Counted from the first letter of the stretch, positions 1 through 9,074 are shown. The stretch is DNA of 64,000 nucleotides from Streptomyces sp. NBC_01481 (GCF_026339995.1 NZ_JAPEPT010000002.1:168501-232500); one strand, 5' to 3'. The notes: generated by a model from the letters alone, not told the origin. A program made the numbers and translations.

Positions 1-766
1 CGTAGCGCCAGCCGAGCTTCTTCGCGGTGGGCAGCAGCTTGTCCTGGCCGAGCAGGCAGGGGGTGCGGGCGCCGACGAGTTCCTTGCGGTAGTCGAAGGG
101 CAGCGGATCAATGTCCTTCCAGCCCGTGTTCGTACGCCACTCGGTGACGAACTTCACAGCCTGGTCTGTCTCGTTCTGCCAGTCGGCGGGCGACCAGTTG
201 CCGACCGATCCCGAACCGCCGCAGAAGTGCCCGTTGAAGTGCGTGCCTATCTCATGGCCGTCGAGCCATGCCTGGCGTACGTACTTCAGCGTCTCCTTGA
301 TGTGACCGTCGGTGAGATAACCGATGTCGGATGCGCCGATGCCGTTGTTCGGCGGGCGGTAGAGCGTCTTCTTCGACTCGGGGAGCAGATAGAGCCCGGA
401 GAGGAAGAACGTCATCGCGGCGTCATGATTCTTCGCAAGTTCGAGGAAGCGCGGGAAGAGGCCGTTGCCGACCTCGCCCGCACCGTCCCAGGAAAAGATC
501 ACGAATTGCGGCGGCGTCTGGCCCGGTTCGAGCCGAACGGGCCTGGGCGGCTGGTTCGGCTGCTTGCCGGTGTCGGACGTGGAGCCGTCACCGATGAGCC
601 GGCCCTGACTCCTGGACGGGGAGGGCTTGCCGTCTCCGCCGGGTCCGGTCTGTCCCCCTTTACCCTGACTCAAGGAGCCGCAGCCCGCGATTCCGATCGC
701 GGCTGCGGCTCCAAGTCCCGCCCCGAGCAAGCCCCTTCGACTGATGTCGCGCATCTCGTCCCCCAT
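1..766 (-). CDS. Polysaccharide-deacetylase-like Tat lipoprotein, C-terminus cut by window edge
   Basis: The reading frame enters from the left edge and starts at ATG 766 (GGGAG about 10 nt upstream; in-frame ATG at 754 is an alternative). About 255 residues are visible. The N-terminus has a twin-arginine stretch SRRGLLG, a hydrophobic core and a lipobox ending IAGC, so it should be exported by Tat and lipid-anchored. After a Ser/Pro/Gly-rich linker comes a NodB-like domain: FVIFSWDGAGEV resembles the metal-binding Asp motif, and GHEIGTHFNGHF gives an H-x3-H pair. These families remove acetyl groups from cell-wall or other polysaccharides. The remaining catalytic motifs lie outside the window, so substrate and activity are inferred. 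Confidence 0.75.
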   Translation of the reverse strand, partial: MGDEMRDISRRGLLGAGLGAAAAIGIAGCGSLSQGKGGQTGPGGDGKPSPSRSQGRLIGDGSTSDTGKQPNQPPRPVRLEPGQTPPQFVIFSWDGAGEVGNGLFPRFLELAKNHDAAMTFFLSGLYLLPESKKTLYRPPNNGIGASDIGYLTDGHIKETLKYVRQAWLDGHEIGTHFNGHFCGGSGSVGNWSPADWQNETDQAVKFVTEWRTNTGWKDIDPLPFDYRKELVGARTPCLLGQDKLLPTAKKLGWRY

Positions 767-888
767 CCACGCTCTCCCGGTCGGAGAGAGCACATCCAAA
801 CCGGCAATGGTCTAGATGGACTTCCGGAGAGAGGGGTTCCGGGGACTGGCACTCATTTCGTGAAGGTTCGTGAAGAACTGTTTTCGAT

Positions 889-1572
889 CTACGCGCCGAA
901 TGCTTTGGACTTGCCCTTCACAGGCTTTGCACCGGCGAGAAGATGAGCCGGAACAAGATCACGGGCGGGCTCGCTGTAACCGACAGAAACAATACGGTCG
1001 CCCTGATATGTGAACGTGGTCAGGGACGCGAGCGTGCATTGCCGGCGGCGCGGGTCGTGCCACAGCCGGCGCCGCTCCACGAAGCTGCGCACGATCCAGA
1101 TCGGCAGCTGATGGCTCACGCACACGGCCTCGTGCCCACGGGCCGCGTCCCGCGCCGCGTCGAGCGCGCCCATCATCCGTACGACCTGATCGACGTACGG
1201 CTCGCCCCAAGAGGGGCGGAACGGGTTGGTCAGATGCTTCCAGTTGGACGGCTTGCGCAGCGCGCCGTCGCCGACGCCGAAGGTCTTGCCCTCGAAGACG
1301 TTGGCCGCCTCGATCAGCCGCTCGTCGGTGTCGAGGGTGAGGCTGTGGCTCTTTGCCACGGGAGCCGCGGTCTCCTGGGCGCGCTCCAGCGGGGAGGAGA
1401 CGACATGGGTGATGTCGCGGTCCGCGAGATGCTCGGCGACCCGGTCGGCCATCTGCCGGCCGAGCTCGGAGAGGTGGTACCCGGCGCGGCGGCCGTAGAG
1501 CACACCGTCGGGGTTCTCGACCTCGCCGTGGCGCACCAGATGGACGACGGTGATGTCCTTGTCCTCGCTCAT
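889..1572 (-). CDS. Histidine phosphatase family protein downstream of hemL
   Basis: A 227-aa protein beginning [17 protein letters not shown]. The RHG motif near residue 14 is the catalytic His signature of the phosphoglycerate-mutase-like histidine phosphatases; [11 protein letters not shown] and a later CVSHQLPIW supply the second Arg and His regions. The ATG at 1572 overlaps the hemL stop as ATGA, so the pair is translationally coupled. Longer in-frame starts exist upstream but would run back into hemL. The substrate is unknown; coupling to hemL suggests a housekeeping role linked to that transcript, but this is inference. Confidence 0.85.
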   Translation of the reverse strand: MSEDKDITVVHLVRHGEVENPDGVLYGRRAGYHLSELGRQMADRVAEHLADRDITHVVSSPLERAQETAAPVAKSHSLTLDTDERLIEAANVFEGKTFGVGDGALRKPSNWKHLTNPFRPSWGEPYVDQVVRMMGALDAARDAARGHEAVCVSHQLPIWIVRSFVERRRLWHDPRRRQCTLASLTTFTYQGDRIVSVGYSEPARDLVPAHLLAGAKPVKGKSKAFGA

Positions 1573-2885
1573 GCGGACACCTCCGTCGCCTCGGCCGCGG
1601 CACGGGCGGCGGCGGGCAGCGCCGCCGCGATCCGCTCGACCGCCCGCTCGTCGTGGGCCGTGGAGACGAACCACGACTCGAAGGCGGACGGCGGCAGATA
1701 GACGCCCTGGGAGAGCATCGAGTGGAAGAAGGCGGTGAAGCGGAAGGACTCCTGCTTCTTGGCGTCCTCGTAGTTCGTGACGTCCGAGCCGGTGAAGAAG
1801 ACGGAGAACATGTTGCTCGCGCTCTGCAGCCGGTGAGCCACGCCCTCCTTGGAGAGCGCGTCGGTCACCAGCGACTGGATCTGCGCCGAGACGGCGTTGA
1901 TCTTCTCGTACGCGGCGTCGTCGAGCAGCCGGAGCTGCGCGAGCCCGGCGGCGGTGGCCACCGGGTTACCGGAGAGGGTGCCCGCCTGGTAGACCGGGCC
2001 GGCCGGGGCGAGATGGGCCATGACGTCCTGGCGGCCGCCGAAGGCCGCGGCGGGGAAGCCGCCGCCCATGACCTTGCCGAAGGTCATCAGGTCGGGCGCG
2101 ACGCCGTCCACGCCGTACCAGCCGGCCCTGGACGTACGGAAGCCGGTCATGACCTCGTCAGAGATGTACAGCGCGCCGTTCTCGGCGCAGGCAGCCCTGA
2201 GGCCCTCGTTGAAGCCCGGCCGCGGCGGGACCACGCCCATGTTGCCCGGCGACGCCTCGGTGATCACACAGGCGATCTCGCCGGGGTGTGCCCGGAAGGC
2301 CTCGTGCACGGCCTGGAGGTCGTTGTACGGCAGCACGATGGTGTCGCCCGCCTGCGCGCCCGTGACGCCGGGGGTGTCGGGCAGCCCGAAGGTCGCGACA
2401 CCCGAGCCGGCGGCGGCGAGCAGCGCGTCCACATGGCCGTGGTAGCAGCCCGCGAACTTCACGACCTTGGCGCGGCCCGTGAAACCGCGGGCCAGCCGGA
2501 TCGCGGACATCGTCGCTTCCGTACCGCTGGAAACCAGCCGTACCTGCTCGACGGGCTCGATACGGGCCACAATCTCCTCGGCGAGAGCCACCTCACCCTC
2601 GCCGGGCGTGCCGAAGGAGGTTCCGCGGGCCACGGCGGACTGCACGGCCTCGATGACGGCCGGGTGGGAGTGCCCGAGGATCATCGGTCCCCACGAGCAG
2701 ACGAGGTCGACGTACTCGCGCCCGTCGGCATCGGTGAGGTACGGACCCGTACCGGACACCATGAACCGGGGCGTACCGCCCACGGCTCGGAAGGCTCGGA
2801 CAGGAGAGTTCACGCCGCCGGGCGTCACGAGGGACGCACGGTCGAAAAGCGTCTGCGAAACGGGGGCTTCGTATGAATACGCCAC
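1569..2885 (-). CDS. hemL: Glutamate-1-semialdehyde 2,1-aminomutase
   Basis: The 438-aa protein has the full length of the family. It converts glutamate-1-semialdehyde into 5-aminolevulinate, the step after glutamyl-tRNA reductase in the C5 tetrapyrrole pathway, using pyridoxal phosphate in the cytoplasm. The PLP lysine is K271 in [38 protein letters not shown] and DEVMTGFR are the usual class III aminotransferase landmarks. It heads a two-gene unit with the histidine phosphatase. In this window it lies about 41 kb from rex-hemACD-hemB and about 12 kb from the second hemA. Confidence 0.96.
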   Translation of the reverse strand: MAYSYEAPVSQTLFDRASLVTPGGVNSPVRAFRAVGGTPRFMVSGTGPYLTDADGREYVDLVCSWGPMILGHSHPAVIEAVQSAVARGTSFGTPGEGEVALAEEIVARIEPVEQVRLVSSGTEATMSAIRLARGFTGRAKVVKFAGCYHGHVDALLAAAGSGVATFGLPDTPGVTGAQAGDTIVLPYNDLQAVHEAFRAHPGEIACVITEASPGNMGVVPPRPGFNEGLRAACAENGALYISDEVMTGFRTSRAGWYGVDGVAPDLMTFGKVMGGGFPAAAFGGRQDVMAHLAPAGPVYQAGTLSGNPVATAAGLAQLRLLDDAAYEKINAVSAQIQSLVTDALSKEGVAHRLQSASNMFSVFFTGSDVTNYEDAKKQESFRFTAFFHSMLSQGVYLPPSAFESWFVSTAHDERAVERIAAALPAAARAAAEATEVSA

Positions 2886-3281
2886 TTTGGTCCTGATCTG
2901 CTATGCGGGTGTTCGGGGGGCCGGGACGGAGGATCTCGGCCACCGGTGAGCAGGGAGCGCGGTCTCCTCGTATTACGAAAGGGCGTCACCACGCTCGCGT
3001 CTGCGAAACTGGGGCGACACAGGGAAAGCTCACGGAATCCATGGTGTCAGAGCCTTCGACGTTCTTGCGGACTGGTGTTTCACAGCACGTTCGTGGGGGA
3101 GGTCACTGTCACGATGATCGGGTTGCGCGGCGGGGGCTGCGAGTGGTCGGGTGGAGATATGCATCGCGGTGGCGGACTGGGCGAGGGGACCGACGGTCTG
3201 GGTCCTGAGCCTGCCCGGCGGGGAAAGCACCGGCGAGGCGAATCGGGCGCGGGTGAACCCATGGAAAGCAGGAGCGGCCGA
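2886..3281. other. Intergenic region between hemL and a small rightward gene
   Basis: This 396-bp stretch separates the leftward hemL start from the rightward gene at 3282 and should hold both promoters. A long frame is open through it in phase with the rightward gene, but it lacks a convincing ribosome binding site upstream and its composition (Arg/Gly-rich) does not look like protein. No RNA gene or strong hairpin was recognised. Confidence 0.5.
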
Positions 3282-3719
3282 GTGGGGGTGACCTACAAGT
3301 ACTTCGGCGCACCCGACGGCGCCACGGCGGCGCGCGTGCCGATCTCGATGCGCCCCGAGGAACTGGGCGGCGACGAGCTCGGCATGGGCGGAATGTTCGC
3401 CAAGATCAAGCCGGAGACCATAGCCGCGATGGTGCTGACGGGCATCCAGGGCATGCCGCTGAACAAGGTGCCGCCGCTGGAGCTGGTGGTGCTCCACCCC
3501 GACTACGCGGTGGTCAAGCTGCCGATGACGGTGGTCGACCCCCTGCGCGGCATCGGCGAGGAGTCGGTGGGCGCGGCGGCCTTCATATGGTCGACGGTCC
3601 CGGACCGGGGCGGTCCGCGGGACGCGTTCAATGTGTACCAACTGCTTCACGAGTGGCAGGACTTCTCGGTGCGGTTGCATGAGGCGGGGCACCAGCCGTA
3701 CTGCCTGGTGTGGCCCTAG
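3282..3719 (+). CDS. Conserved protein of unknown function
   Basis: A soluble 145-aa protein starting MGVTYKYFGAPDG. I chose GTG 3282 because GGAG lies 8 nt upstream; ATG 3261 adds seven residues and is possible. There is no signal peptide or membrane segment. The middle (PPLELVVLHPDYAVVKLPMTVVDPL) is rich in beta-type residues and the C-terminus (VYQLLHEWQDFSVRLHEAGHQPYCLVWP) looks like a helix then a strand. I do not recognise a named family. Its TAG stop directly abuts a MITE-like end (3720-3739), a situation repeated elsewhere in the window. Confidence 0.7.
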   Translation: MGVTYKYFGAPDGATAARVPISMRPEELGGDELGMGGMFAKIKPETIAAMVLTGIQGMPLNKVPPLELVVLHPDYAVVKLPMTVVDPLRGIGEESVGAAAFIWSTVPDRGGPRDAFNVYQLLHEWQDFSVRLHEAGHQPYCLVWP

Positions 3720-3739
3720 CGGGCCTTGTCCGGCCGATC
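3720..3739. repeat. Solo end of MITE-like element
   Basis: CGGGCCTTGTCCGGCCGATC follows the TAG stop of the gene at 3282 and shares TGTCCGGCCGATC with the terminal inverted repeat of the complete element at 5356-5441. No matching inverted copy was found before 3814, so this looks like a remnant or solo end. Confidence 0.5.
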
Positions 3740-3813
3740 GTGCAGGCCGACCCCGGGCGCGCCGTTGACCTGGGCGAAGCGCAGATCGCGGGCGGGCGGC
3801 GGGCGCAGGCGAC

Positions 3814-4380
3814 CTACGGCCGCCAGTGCGGATCGCGGCCCGTCAGCCCCAGCACCCGGTCGAAGGCGGACGCGTCCTCCCCCACCTCGACGGGCTCGCC
3901 GTACACGCCGCCCTTGTGGGCCATCGGCGCCAGCTCCGCGAGGGCGGGCTCGATCTCCTCGACGACGGCCGGGTCGGGCGTGAAGTCCTGTCCGGTGGCG
4001 CGGGCCAGGTCCCAGGCGTGCACGGTCACATCGCCCAGCGCCATGTTGGCGACGGTCCTGGCCGGGAAGCCCATCCTCCCGGTGGTGCCCTCCTCGGCGC
4101 CGGGAGCCGCCCACGCCGCGACGAGTGCGTGGGCCTCGTCGGCGAACCGGGACCGCCAGTCGCCCTCCATGTAGTGCGGTTCGGCACCGAAGTCGGATTC
4201 CTGCTTCGCTGCCAGCTTCTGGAAGTTGATCAGCACCTGGATGAGGTGATCGGTCAGAGTGCGTACGTCGTACTCGGCGCAGGGCGTCGGGTCGGCCAGC
4301 TGGTCCTCGGTGATGCCGCGCACCACCGGTACGGCACGCCTCGCCGCCGCGTCGAGCAGCTCACTGATCGGTTTCGTCAT
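3814..4380 (-). CDS. TIGR03086-type mycothiol-dependent maleylpyruvate isomerase-like (DinB superfamily) protein
   Basis: A 188-aa protein starting MTKPISELLDAAARRAVP at ATG 4380. The N-terminal half has the four-helix DinB/maleylpyruvate-isomerase pattern with TPCAEYDVRTLTDHLI, where the DHL histidine is a usual metal ligand, and a later DVTVHAWDLARATGQ segment typical of this actinobacterial family. Members are thiol-dependent or metal-binding enzymes whose substrates are mostly unknown. It is divergent from an AraC regulator 63 bp away, which may control it. Confidence 0.8.
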   Translation of the reverse strand: MTKPISELLDAAARRAVPVVRGITEDQLADPTPCAEYDVRTLTDHLIQVLINFQKLAAKQESDFGAEPHYMEGDWRSRFADEAHALVAAWAAPGAEEGTTGRMGFPARTVANMALGDVTVHAWDLARATGQDFTPDPAVVEEIEPALAELAPMAHKGGVYGEPVEVGEDASAFDRVLGLTGRDPHWRP

Positions 4381-4443
4381 GCCTCGACGGTAGGCCCGGC
4401 AGAGTCCCTGCGTATTGAACAAACGCGACATAGGATCCGCGTC

Positions 4444-5358
4444 ATGGCAGGTCCGCGCCGCGACACCAGGGGAATCGTCGAAGCCCGCGAGCTCTTCGCA
4501 CGGGTCGACTTCCGCCGCCGCGAGCCCGCGCCCGAGCTGCGTCCGTATCTCGAGCACTACTGGCTCATCGACTGGGACCTGCCGGAGCCGTACGCCTCGC
4601 ATGTCGTGCCGCATCCGTCCGTGAACGTGGTCTTCCAGCGGTACGGCGACAAGCCGCCGTGGGGCGAGGTCGCGGGCATCGGCCTGGGGCTGTTCACGCA
4701 GAAGCTGGAGGGGCGGGGGCGGGTGTGCGGGGTGCAGTTCCGGCCCGGCGGCTTCCGGCCGTTCGCACCCGGGCGGCCCGTGTCGGACTGGACGGGGCAG
4801 CGCCTGCCGCTCGCGGACGTCCTCACAGGAACGGACACGGCGGACGCGGACACGGCGGACGCGGACACGGACACGGACACGGCGGACGCGGACACGGACA
4901 CGGCGGGCGCGGTCCTCGCGCCGGAGGCGGAGGACGAGCGGGTCGCCGCGCTCGACGCCTTCCTGCTGGGGCTGGAGCCCGCGGCGGACCCGCAGGCGCT
5001 GCGCGCGATGGGGCTGGTCGATCTGGTGCGCAGGGACCGTACGATCCGGCGGGTCGCCGAGCTGGCGGAGGCGGAAGGGGTGTCGGCGCGTTCGCTGCAG
5101 CGGCTCTTCGCGGCGTACGTCGGGGTCGGCCCCAAGTGGGTCATCCTGCGCTACCGCATCCATGAGGCGCTGGAGCGGGCCGAGGCGGCGGAGGACGCCG
5201 CGGCCGAAGCAGGAGGCGGCGGGGGCACGGACGCCGGCGTCCTGGACTGGGCCGCGCTGGCCGCCGAGCTCGGCTACAGCGACCAGGCCCATCTCGTACG
5301 GGACTTCACGGCGACGGTGGGCGTACCGCCGACCGCCTACGCGCGCCAGGCCCCTTAG
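4444..5358 (+). CDS. AraC-family transcriptional regulator with Asp-Thr-Ala-Asp repeat insert
   Basis: A 304-aa regulator from ATG 4444. The N-terminal domain (YLEHYWLIDWDL, HPSVNVVF, GVQFRPGGFRPF) matches the DUF6597-type sensor found in AraC proteins. The C-terminal HTH pair covers roughly residues 195-300 (TIRRVAELAEAEGVSARSLQRLF, then DWAALAAELGYSDQAHLVRDF). Between them a hypervariable acidic stretch is built from GACACG/GCGGAC repeats (4831-4911), and a second low-complexity Ala/Gly/Glu insert splits the HTH domain. It is divergent from the isomerase-like gene. The TAG stop is the first three bases of a MITE-like element. Confidence 0.85.
   Translation: MAGPRRDTRGIVEARELFARVDFRRREPAPELRPYLEHYWLIDWDLPEPYASHVVPHPSVNVVFQRYGDKPPWGEVAGIGLGLFTQKLEGRGRVCGVQFRPGGFRPFAPGRPVSDWTGQRLPLADVLTGTDTADADTADADTDTDTADADTDTAGAVLAPEAEDERVAALDAFLLGLEPAADPQALRAMGLVDLVRRDRTIRRVAELAEAEGVSARSLQRLFAAYVGVGPKWVILRYRIHEALERAEAAEDAAAEAGGGGGTDAGVLDWAALAAELGYSDQAHLVRDFTATVGVPPTAYARQAP
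4831..4911 (+). repeat. In-frame hexanucleotide repeat tract
   Basis: About 81 bp made of alternating GGACAC and GGCGGACGC-type units encode a run of Asp, Thr and Ala inside the AraC regulator. The near-perfect unit identity suggests replication-slippage expansion in a linker between the sensor and DNA-binding domains. Confidence 0.8.
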
Positions 5359-5441
5359 GTCCTGTCCGGCCGATCTTGCCGGGCTCTCGTGCCCTGGCAC
5401 GGCGCCTCGCTGATCCGGCCTGATCGGCCGGACAGGACCTA
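5356..5441. mobile_element. MITE-like element, 86 bp with perfect 20-bp inverted ends
   Basis: The left end TAGGTCCTGTCCGGCCGATC is repeated in exact reverse complement at the right end, finishing at 5441. The interior contains GCCGGGCTCTCGTGCC and CTGATCCGGCCTGATC, both also found in the longer element at 18158-18348, so the two are relatives and this one is internally deleted. It encodes no transposase. Its left TAG is also the stop codon of the AraC gene. Confidence 0.75.
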
Positions 5442-5445
5442 GCTG

Positions 5446-6066
5446 TCAGTAACTCTCGGTGACTCCGACCGCGCCAGTGCCATGGGCGGCCGCGTACCGC
5501 AGCACCCGCAGCGGCCCGTCCAGCAGCGTGCGCGCGTCGAAGCCGGGCTCGTCGCTCATGGCCGACATCCAGGCGTCGACACGGCCGATGATCTCGGTAC
5601 GGCAGGGCCCGGTGACGGCGAGCACGGACTCGGCCTGCGGCAGGACGGCCCGTACCTCGGCGGCGGTCAGCAGGAAGTCGCCGAACCAGCCGGGCAGCCG
5701 GGCCACGGCCTTGGCTCCCAGCCCGTAACAGAGGGCGACGGCCGGATCGCCCTTGCGAGCCGCGGCCGCGAACGCGGCCTCCCCTTCCGCGTCCCGCAAC
5801 AGGTCCATGCCCGCCTCCTTCATCGCGGCGACGGCCGGCGCGCTGGGGCCGCCACTGCGCGCGAAGGCGGCGAAGCGGAGGGCTGCGTGCGTGGGCCCCG
5901 GCGTGAAGTACGGTTCGCGGTCACCGCCGCCGAGCCACCACGCCAGATCCGCGGCGTAGCCCGGGGGCGTGACCCACTCCCCCTCCAGGTGCGCGAAACG
6001 CCCGGGCAGGGCGGCGACTTCGGCATCGGGGACGGCACCGATCGCCCACACACCGGTGAAGCTCAT
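5446..6066 (-). CDS. Conserved protein of unknown function
   Basis: A 206-aa protein from ATG 6066, starting MSFTGVWAIGAVPDAEVAALPGRFAHL. It is soluble and largely alpha-helical with tryptophan-rich stretches (AADLAWWLGGGD, RLPGWFGDFLL). No signal peptide, membrane segment or catalytic motif was recognised and I cannot name the family. The gene ends 5 bp from a MITE-like element and is divergent from a GNAT acetyltransferase with 45 bp between starts, so the two may share regulation. Confidence 0.7.
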   Translation of the reverse strand: MSFTGVWAIGAVPDAEVAALPGRFAHLEGEWVTPPGYAADLAWWLGGGDREPYFTPGPTHAALRFAAFARSGGPSAPAVAAMKEAGMDLLRDAEGEAAFAAAARKGDPAVALCYGLGAKAVARLPGWFGDFLLTAAEVRAVLPQAESVLAVTGPCRTEIIGRVDAWMSAMSDEPGFDARTLLDGPLRVLRYAAAHGTGAVGVTESY

Positions 6067-6111
6067 CCTCAGGACCCCCGGTTGTCCGACCCCCGTCTTA
6101 CAGTGCGTGAC

Positions 6112-6648
6112 ATGGAGATCAAAGCATCGGCGGTACGGATCGAGCCATGGTCCGAGGACGACTTCGACCTTCTCCGGGCTGCGAACGCACCGGAGTTGAT
6201 GGAACACCTGGGAGGCCCGGAGACAGAAGAGCAGCTGGTCAAGCGGCACGCGCGCTATGTGGAGCTGAGCTTTGACCGTACGGGCAGGGGCCGGATGTAC
6301 CGCATCGTCCTGGAGGAGACCGGGGAGTCGGTGGGCTCTGTCGGCTTCTGGGAGAGGACCTGGCAGGGCGAGGAGGTGTACGAGACGGGGTGGGGCGTCC
6401 TTCTCGGCTTCCAGGGGCGCGGGATCGCGACATCGGGCACGCGCGCGGTGGTCGAGGCGGCGCGCGCCGAGCGCAAGCACCGCTATCTGCACGCGTTCCC
6501 GCCGCCCGACAACGGCCCGTCGAACGCGGTGTGCAGGAAGGTGGGCTTCGAGCTGCTGGGCGAGTGCGACTTCGAGTACCCACCGGGCCATGTGGCGGTG
6601 TCCAACGACTGGCGGCTGGACCTGTGGGGGACTCCGCCCACCAGCTGA
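6112..6648 (+). CDS. GNAT family N-acetyltransferase (RimJ/RimL type)
   Basis: A 178-aa protein from ATG 6112. The fold is recognisable from IEPWSEDDFDLLRAANAPELM at the N-terminus, the beta strands GESVGSVGFW, and the acetyl-CoA pyrophosphate loop GFQGRGIAT (Q/RxxGxG/A motif) near residue 103, followed by NAVCRKVGFELLGE, the usual C-terminal strand. It transfers an acetyl group from acetyl-CoA to an amino group. Substrate is unknown. Confidence 0.85.
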   Translation: MEIKASAVRIEPWSEDDFDLLRAANAPELMEHLGGPETEEQLVKRHARYVELSFDRTGRGRMYRIVLEETGESVGSVGFWERTWQGEEVYETGWGVLLGFQGRGIATSGTRAVVEAARAERKHRYLHAFPPPDNGPSNAVCRKVGFELLGECDFEYPPGHVAVSNDWRLDLWGTPPTS

Positions 6649-6786
6649 CGCGCGGCTAGCGCGCGGCTGACGCGCGCCTGGTGCGGGTCTGCTTGACGAG
6701 AGGGCCACTTTCACGGATATTTATCTGCGTCACGCAGATTCTGTGTGGCGTCAAATAATGCGCAACTCACTCAAGGAACCTCACCC

Positions 6787-7650
6787 ATGACCGTCCTCGT
6801 CACCGGAAGCCGCGGCAAAGTCGGCTCCGCCCTCATCGCGCTCCTCCACGAGGCCGGAGCCGACGTCCGCGCCGCCTCCGCCGCTCCCGACGAGCTCAGC
6901 CTCCCGACGGACGTCGAAGCCGTGCACTGCGCGCTCGACGATCCCGCGAACTTCCCGGCCGCCCTCGACTCCGTGGCCTCTGTCTTTCTGTACGCGGAGC
7001 CGTCGCAGACCCGCGCGTTCCTCGACGCCGCCGAGGCGGCGGGCGTCGAACACATCGTGCTTCTCTCCTCCAGCTCCGTCCTCGATCCGGGCGCCGCCGA
7101 CAACCCGATCGCCGCGTCGCATCTCGCCGTCGAGCAGGCACTTGCCGCCTCGCCCGTCGAGACGAGCGTGCTTCAGCCGGGCGCCTTCGCGGCCAACGCG
7201 TTCCAGTGGCGCTGGGCGCTGGAGTCCGCGGGCTCGATCGACCTGCCGTACCCCGGCAGTTACGGCGATCCCATCCACGAGCGCGACATCGCCGAGGCGG
7301 CGTTCGCGCTGCTCACCCGGCCGGAGCTGCGCGGCAGGACGTACCACCTGACCGGCCCCGAATCCCTCACCTTCACCGAACAACTCGCCATCCTGGAACG
7401 CGCGGTCGGCAGCCCCTTCCCCTACACAACGGTGACCCGCGAGGCCTGGAAGGCGGCCATGGCCGGATACATGCCGGGCGCCTTCGCCGACGGACTGCTC
7501 GACTACTGGGCCTCGACCGACGGCTCGCCCACGCCGCTGACCGACGCCGTCGAGGAACTGACCGGCCACCCGGCCCGCAGTTTCGCCGCGTGGGCGGCGG
7601 AGAACGCCGACGCCTTCAAAACGGCCTGGCTGACGCGGGCCGCCCGATGA
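6787..7650 (+). CDS. NmrA-like NAD(P)-binding protein
   Basis: A 287-aa protein starting MTVLVTGSRGKVGSALIALL at ATG 6787, with AAGGA 8 nt upstream. The GxxGxxG nucleotide-binding loop lies at residues 7-13. It resembles NmrA/atypical SDR proteins, which act as NAD(P)H-dependent reductases or redox sensors and lack the classical YxxxK pair; HIVLLSSSSV marks the expected beta4 strand. It stands alone with a 138-bp upstream gap that is locally AT-rich near 6714-6760 and probably holds its promoter. Confidence 0.85.
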   Translation: MTVLVTGSRGKVGSALIALLHEAGADVRAASAAPDELSLPTDVEAVHCALDDPANFPAALDSVASVFLYAEPSQTRAFLDAAEAAGVEHIVLLSSSSVLDPGAADNPIAASHLAVEQALAASPVETSVLQPGAFAANAFQWRWALESAGSIDLPYPGSYGDPIHERDIAEAAFALLTRPELRGRTYHLTGPESLTFTEQLAILERAVGSPFPYTTVTREAWKAAMAGYMPGAFADGLLDYWASTDGSPTPLTDAVEELTGHPARSFAAWAAENADAFKTAWLTRAAR

Positions 7651-7662
7651 CATGCTGGCGGC

Positions 7663-8394
7663 GTGAACGGACCGGAAATCCATCTCAGCGTCGCCCCTGA
7701 GCTGCGCCTCTTCGTCCCTTCGGACCGCCGCCAGGGACGTACGGCCCTGGTCACCGACGGATCGTCGACCCTCGGCCATGTCATCGAGTCGCTCGGCGTC
7801 CCGCTCACCGAGGCGGGCCGGGTACTCGTGGACGGCCACGAGGTGCCCGTCTCCCACATCCCGAGCACGGGCGAGACCGTCGAGGTGTTCGGCGTCGAAC
7901 GGCCCCAGGAGGTCCCCGGAGCCCCGCTGCGCTTCCTGCTCGACGTCCACCTCGGCACGCTGGCGCGACGGCTGCGGCTCCTCGGCCTCGACGCCGCGTA
8001 CGAGAACGAGGACATCGGCGACCCGGCACTGGCCACCCTCTCGGCGAAGGAGCAGCGGGTCCTGCTCTCCCGGGACCGCGGACTGCTGAGGCGGCGGGAG
8101 ATCTGGGCGGGGGCGTACATCTACAGCGACCGCCCGGACGACCAACTGCGGGACGTACTGGAGCGGTTCGCGCCGAGGCTCGCACCCTGGACCCGCTGCA
8201 CGGCGTGCAACGGGCAGCTGACGGATGCGGACAAGGACTCGGTCCAGGACCAGTTGCAGCAGGGCACGCAGCGGACGTACGACGTGTTCGCGCGGTGCAC
8301 GGCCTGCGAGCGCGTGTACTGGCGGGGCGCGCACCATGCCCGCCTGGAGGCGATCGTCGAAGAGGCACTGAGGGAATTCGGCGACGCCGCATAA
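7663..8394 (+). CDS. Mut7-C RNase-domain protein with N-terminal ubiquitin-like domain
   Basis: A 243-aa protein from GTG 7663. Residues about 1-85 form a MoaD/ubiquitin-like segment ending in IPSTGETVEVFGVE. Residues about 88-240 match the Mut7-C family: FLLDVHLGTLARRLRLLGLDA, LLSRDRGLLRR (PIN-like acidic core), then two CxxC pairs (RCTACNGQL and RCTACERVYWRGAHH) forming a zinc ribbon. This family is predicted to be a PIN-fold ribonuclease. It follows the NmrA gene by 12 bp and may be co-transcribed. Confidence 0.88.
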   Translation: MNGPEIHLSVAPELRLFVPSDRRQGRTALVTDGSSTLGHVIESLGVPLTEAGRVLVDGHEVPVSHIPSTGETVEVFGVERPQEVPGAPLRFLLDVHLGTLARRLRLLGLDAAYENEDIGDPALATLSAKEQRVLLSRDRGLLRRREIWAGAYIYSDRPDDQLRDVLERFAPRLAPWTRCTACNGQLTDADKDSVQDQLQQGTQRTYDVFARCTACERVYWRGAHHARLEAIVEEALREFGDAA

Positions 8395-8396
8395 TC

Positions 8397-8535
8397 CAGC
8401 CCGTCCGGCGTTTGAGGACACTCCCCCCAGAAGGGCGTATGGGGGCTCGGGGGCGGAGCCCCGGTTCGCGCCGCGAAGCCGGCGCGGGGGGTCTGGGGGC
8501 TTGCCCCCAGTTCGGGGAGGGGCGGGTTGGGGAAA
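8397..8535. repeat. Dispersed intergenic GC-rich repeat
   Basis: Begins with CAGCCCGTCCGGCGTTTGAG, then continues through GGGGGCGGAGCCCCGGTTC and ends near GGGGAGGGGCGGGTTGGGG. The same modules recur at 29758-30112, 44041-44260, inside hemA at 47587-47650, and in part at 58160-58260. Potential stem structures are present; it may help termination after the Mut7-C gene. Confidence 0.75.
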
Positions 8536-8591
8536 GCCCGCCGCAGGCGCCCCGCACCCCGCACCGCACCCGGCGCGCCCCGCGCCCCGCG

Positions 8592-9074
8592 TCAGAGCTC
8601 GCCGCCCCGCAAGCGCTCCACCTGCGTCGCACTGAGCTCGACCGTCCGCCTCATATGCGCAGTGAGGAGCGCGATCTCCTCATCGCTGTACTCGTCGAAC
8701 ATGGCGAACCACGAGCCGTTCAGCTTCTGCCACACCTCGCCGAACTCCGCCATGCGCTCGGGCACCATCGTCACCAGCACCCGCCGCCGGTCGTCGATGT
8801 CGCGCTCGCGCGTGACATATCCGGCCCGCTCCAGCCGGTCGACGAGCCGCGTCGCGGACCCGGTGGTCAGCCCGGTCAGCTCGGCGACACGTCCGGTGGT
8901 CACCGGGCCGGGCTCGAGCGCCAGCAGATTGAGGCACTGCAAGTCGGTGGGATGCAACCGCAGATGGTCGGCGAGGGCCTGGTTGAACAGGGCGTACGAG
9001 GCCATGTAGCGCCGCGAGGCGGTGGACAGCTCGTCCATCAGCCTGCCGCGACCGGCAGCACTCTTCTGCGTCAT
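8592..9074 (-). CDS. MarR-family transcriptional regulator
   Basis: A 160-aa protein beginning MTQKSAAGRGRLMDELSTASRRYM at ATG 9074. The winged helix is clear: LHPTDLQCLNLLALEPGPVTTGRVAELTGLTTGSATRLVDRLERAGYVTRERDIDDRRR, including the DDRR wing motif that contacts DNA. Such dimers usually repress their own and a nearby promoter and respond to small phenolic ligands. No target is adjacent in a typical divergent layout, so what it controls is unclear. Confidence 0.88.
   Translation of the reverse strand: MTQKSAAGRGRLMDELSTASRRYMASYALFNQALADHLRLHPTDLQCLNLLALEPGPVTTGRVAELTGLTTGSATRLVDRLERAGYVTRERDIDDRRRVLVTMVPERMAEFGEVWQKLNGSWFAMFDEYSDEEIALLTAHMRRTVELSATQVERLRGGEL

Noticed and set aside
2850..3020. 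GCGTCTGCGAAAC occurring twice, at the hemL start and in its upstream region
   Set aside because: Too short and without symmetric context to call a duplication or operator.
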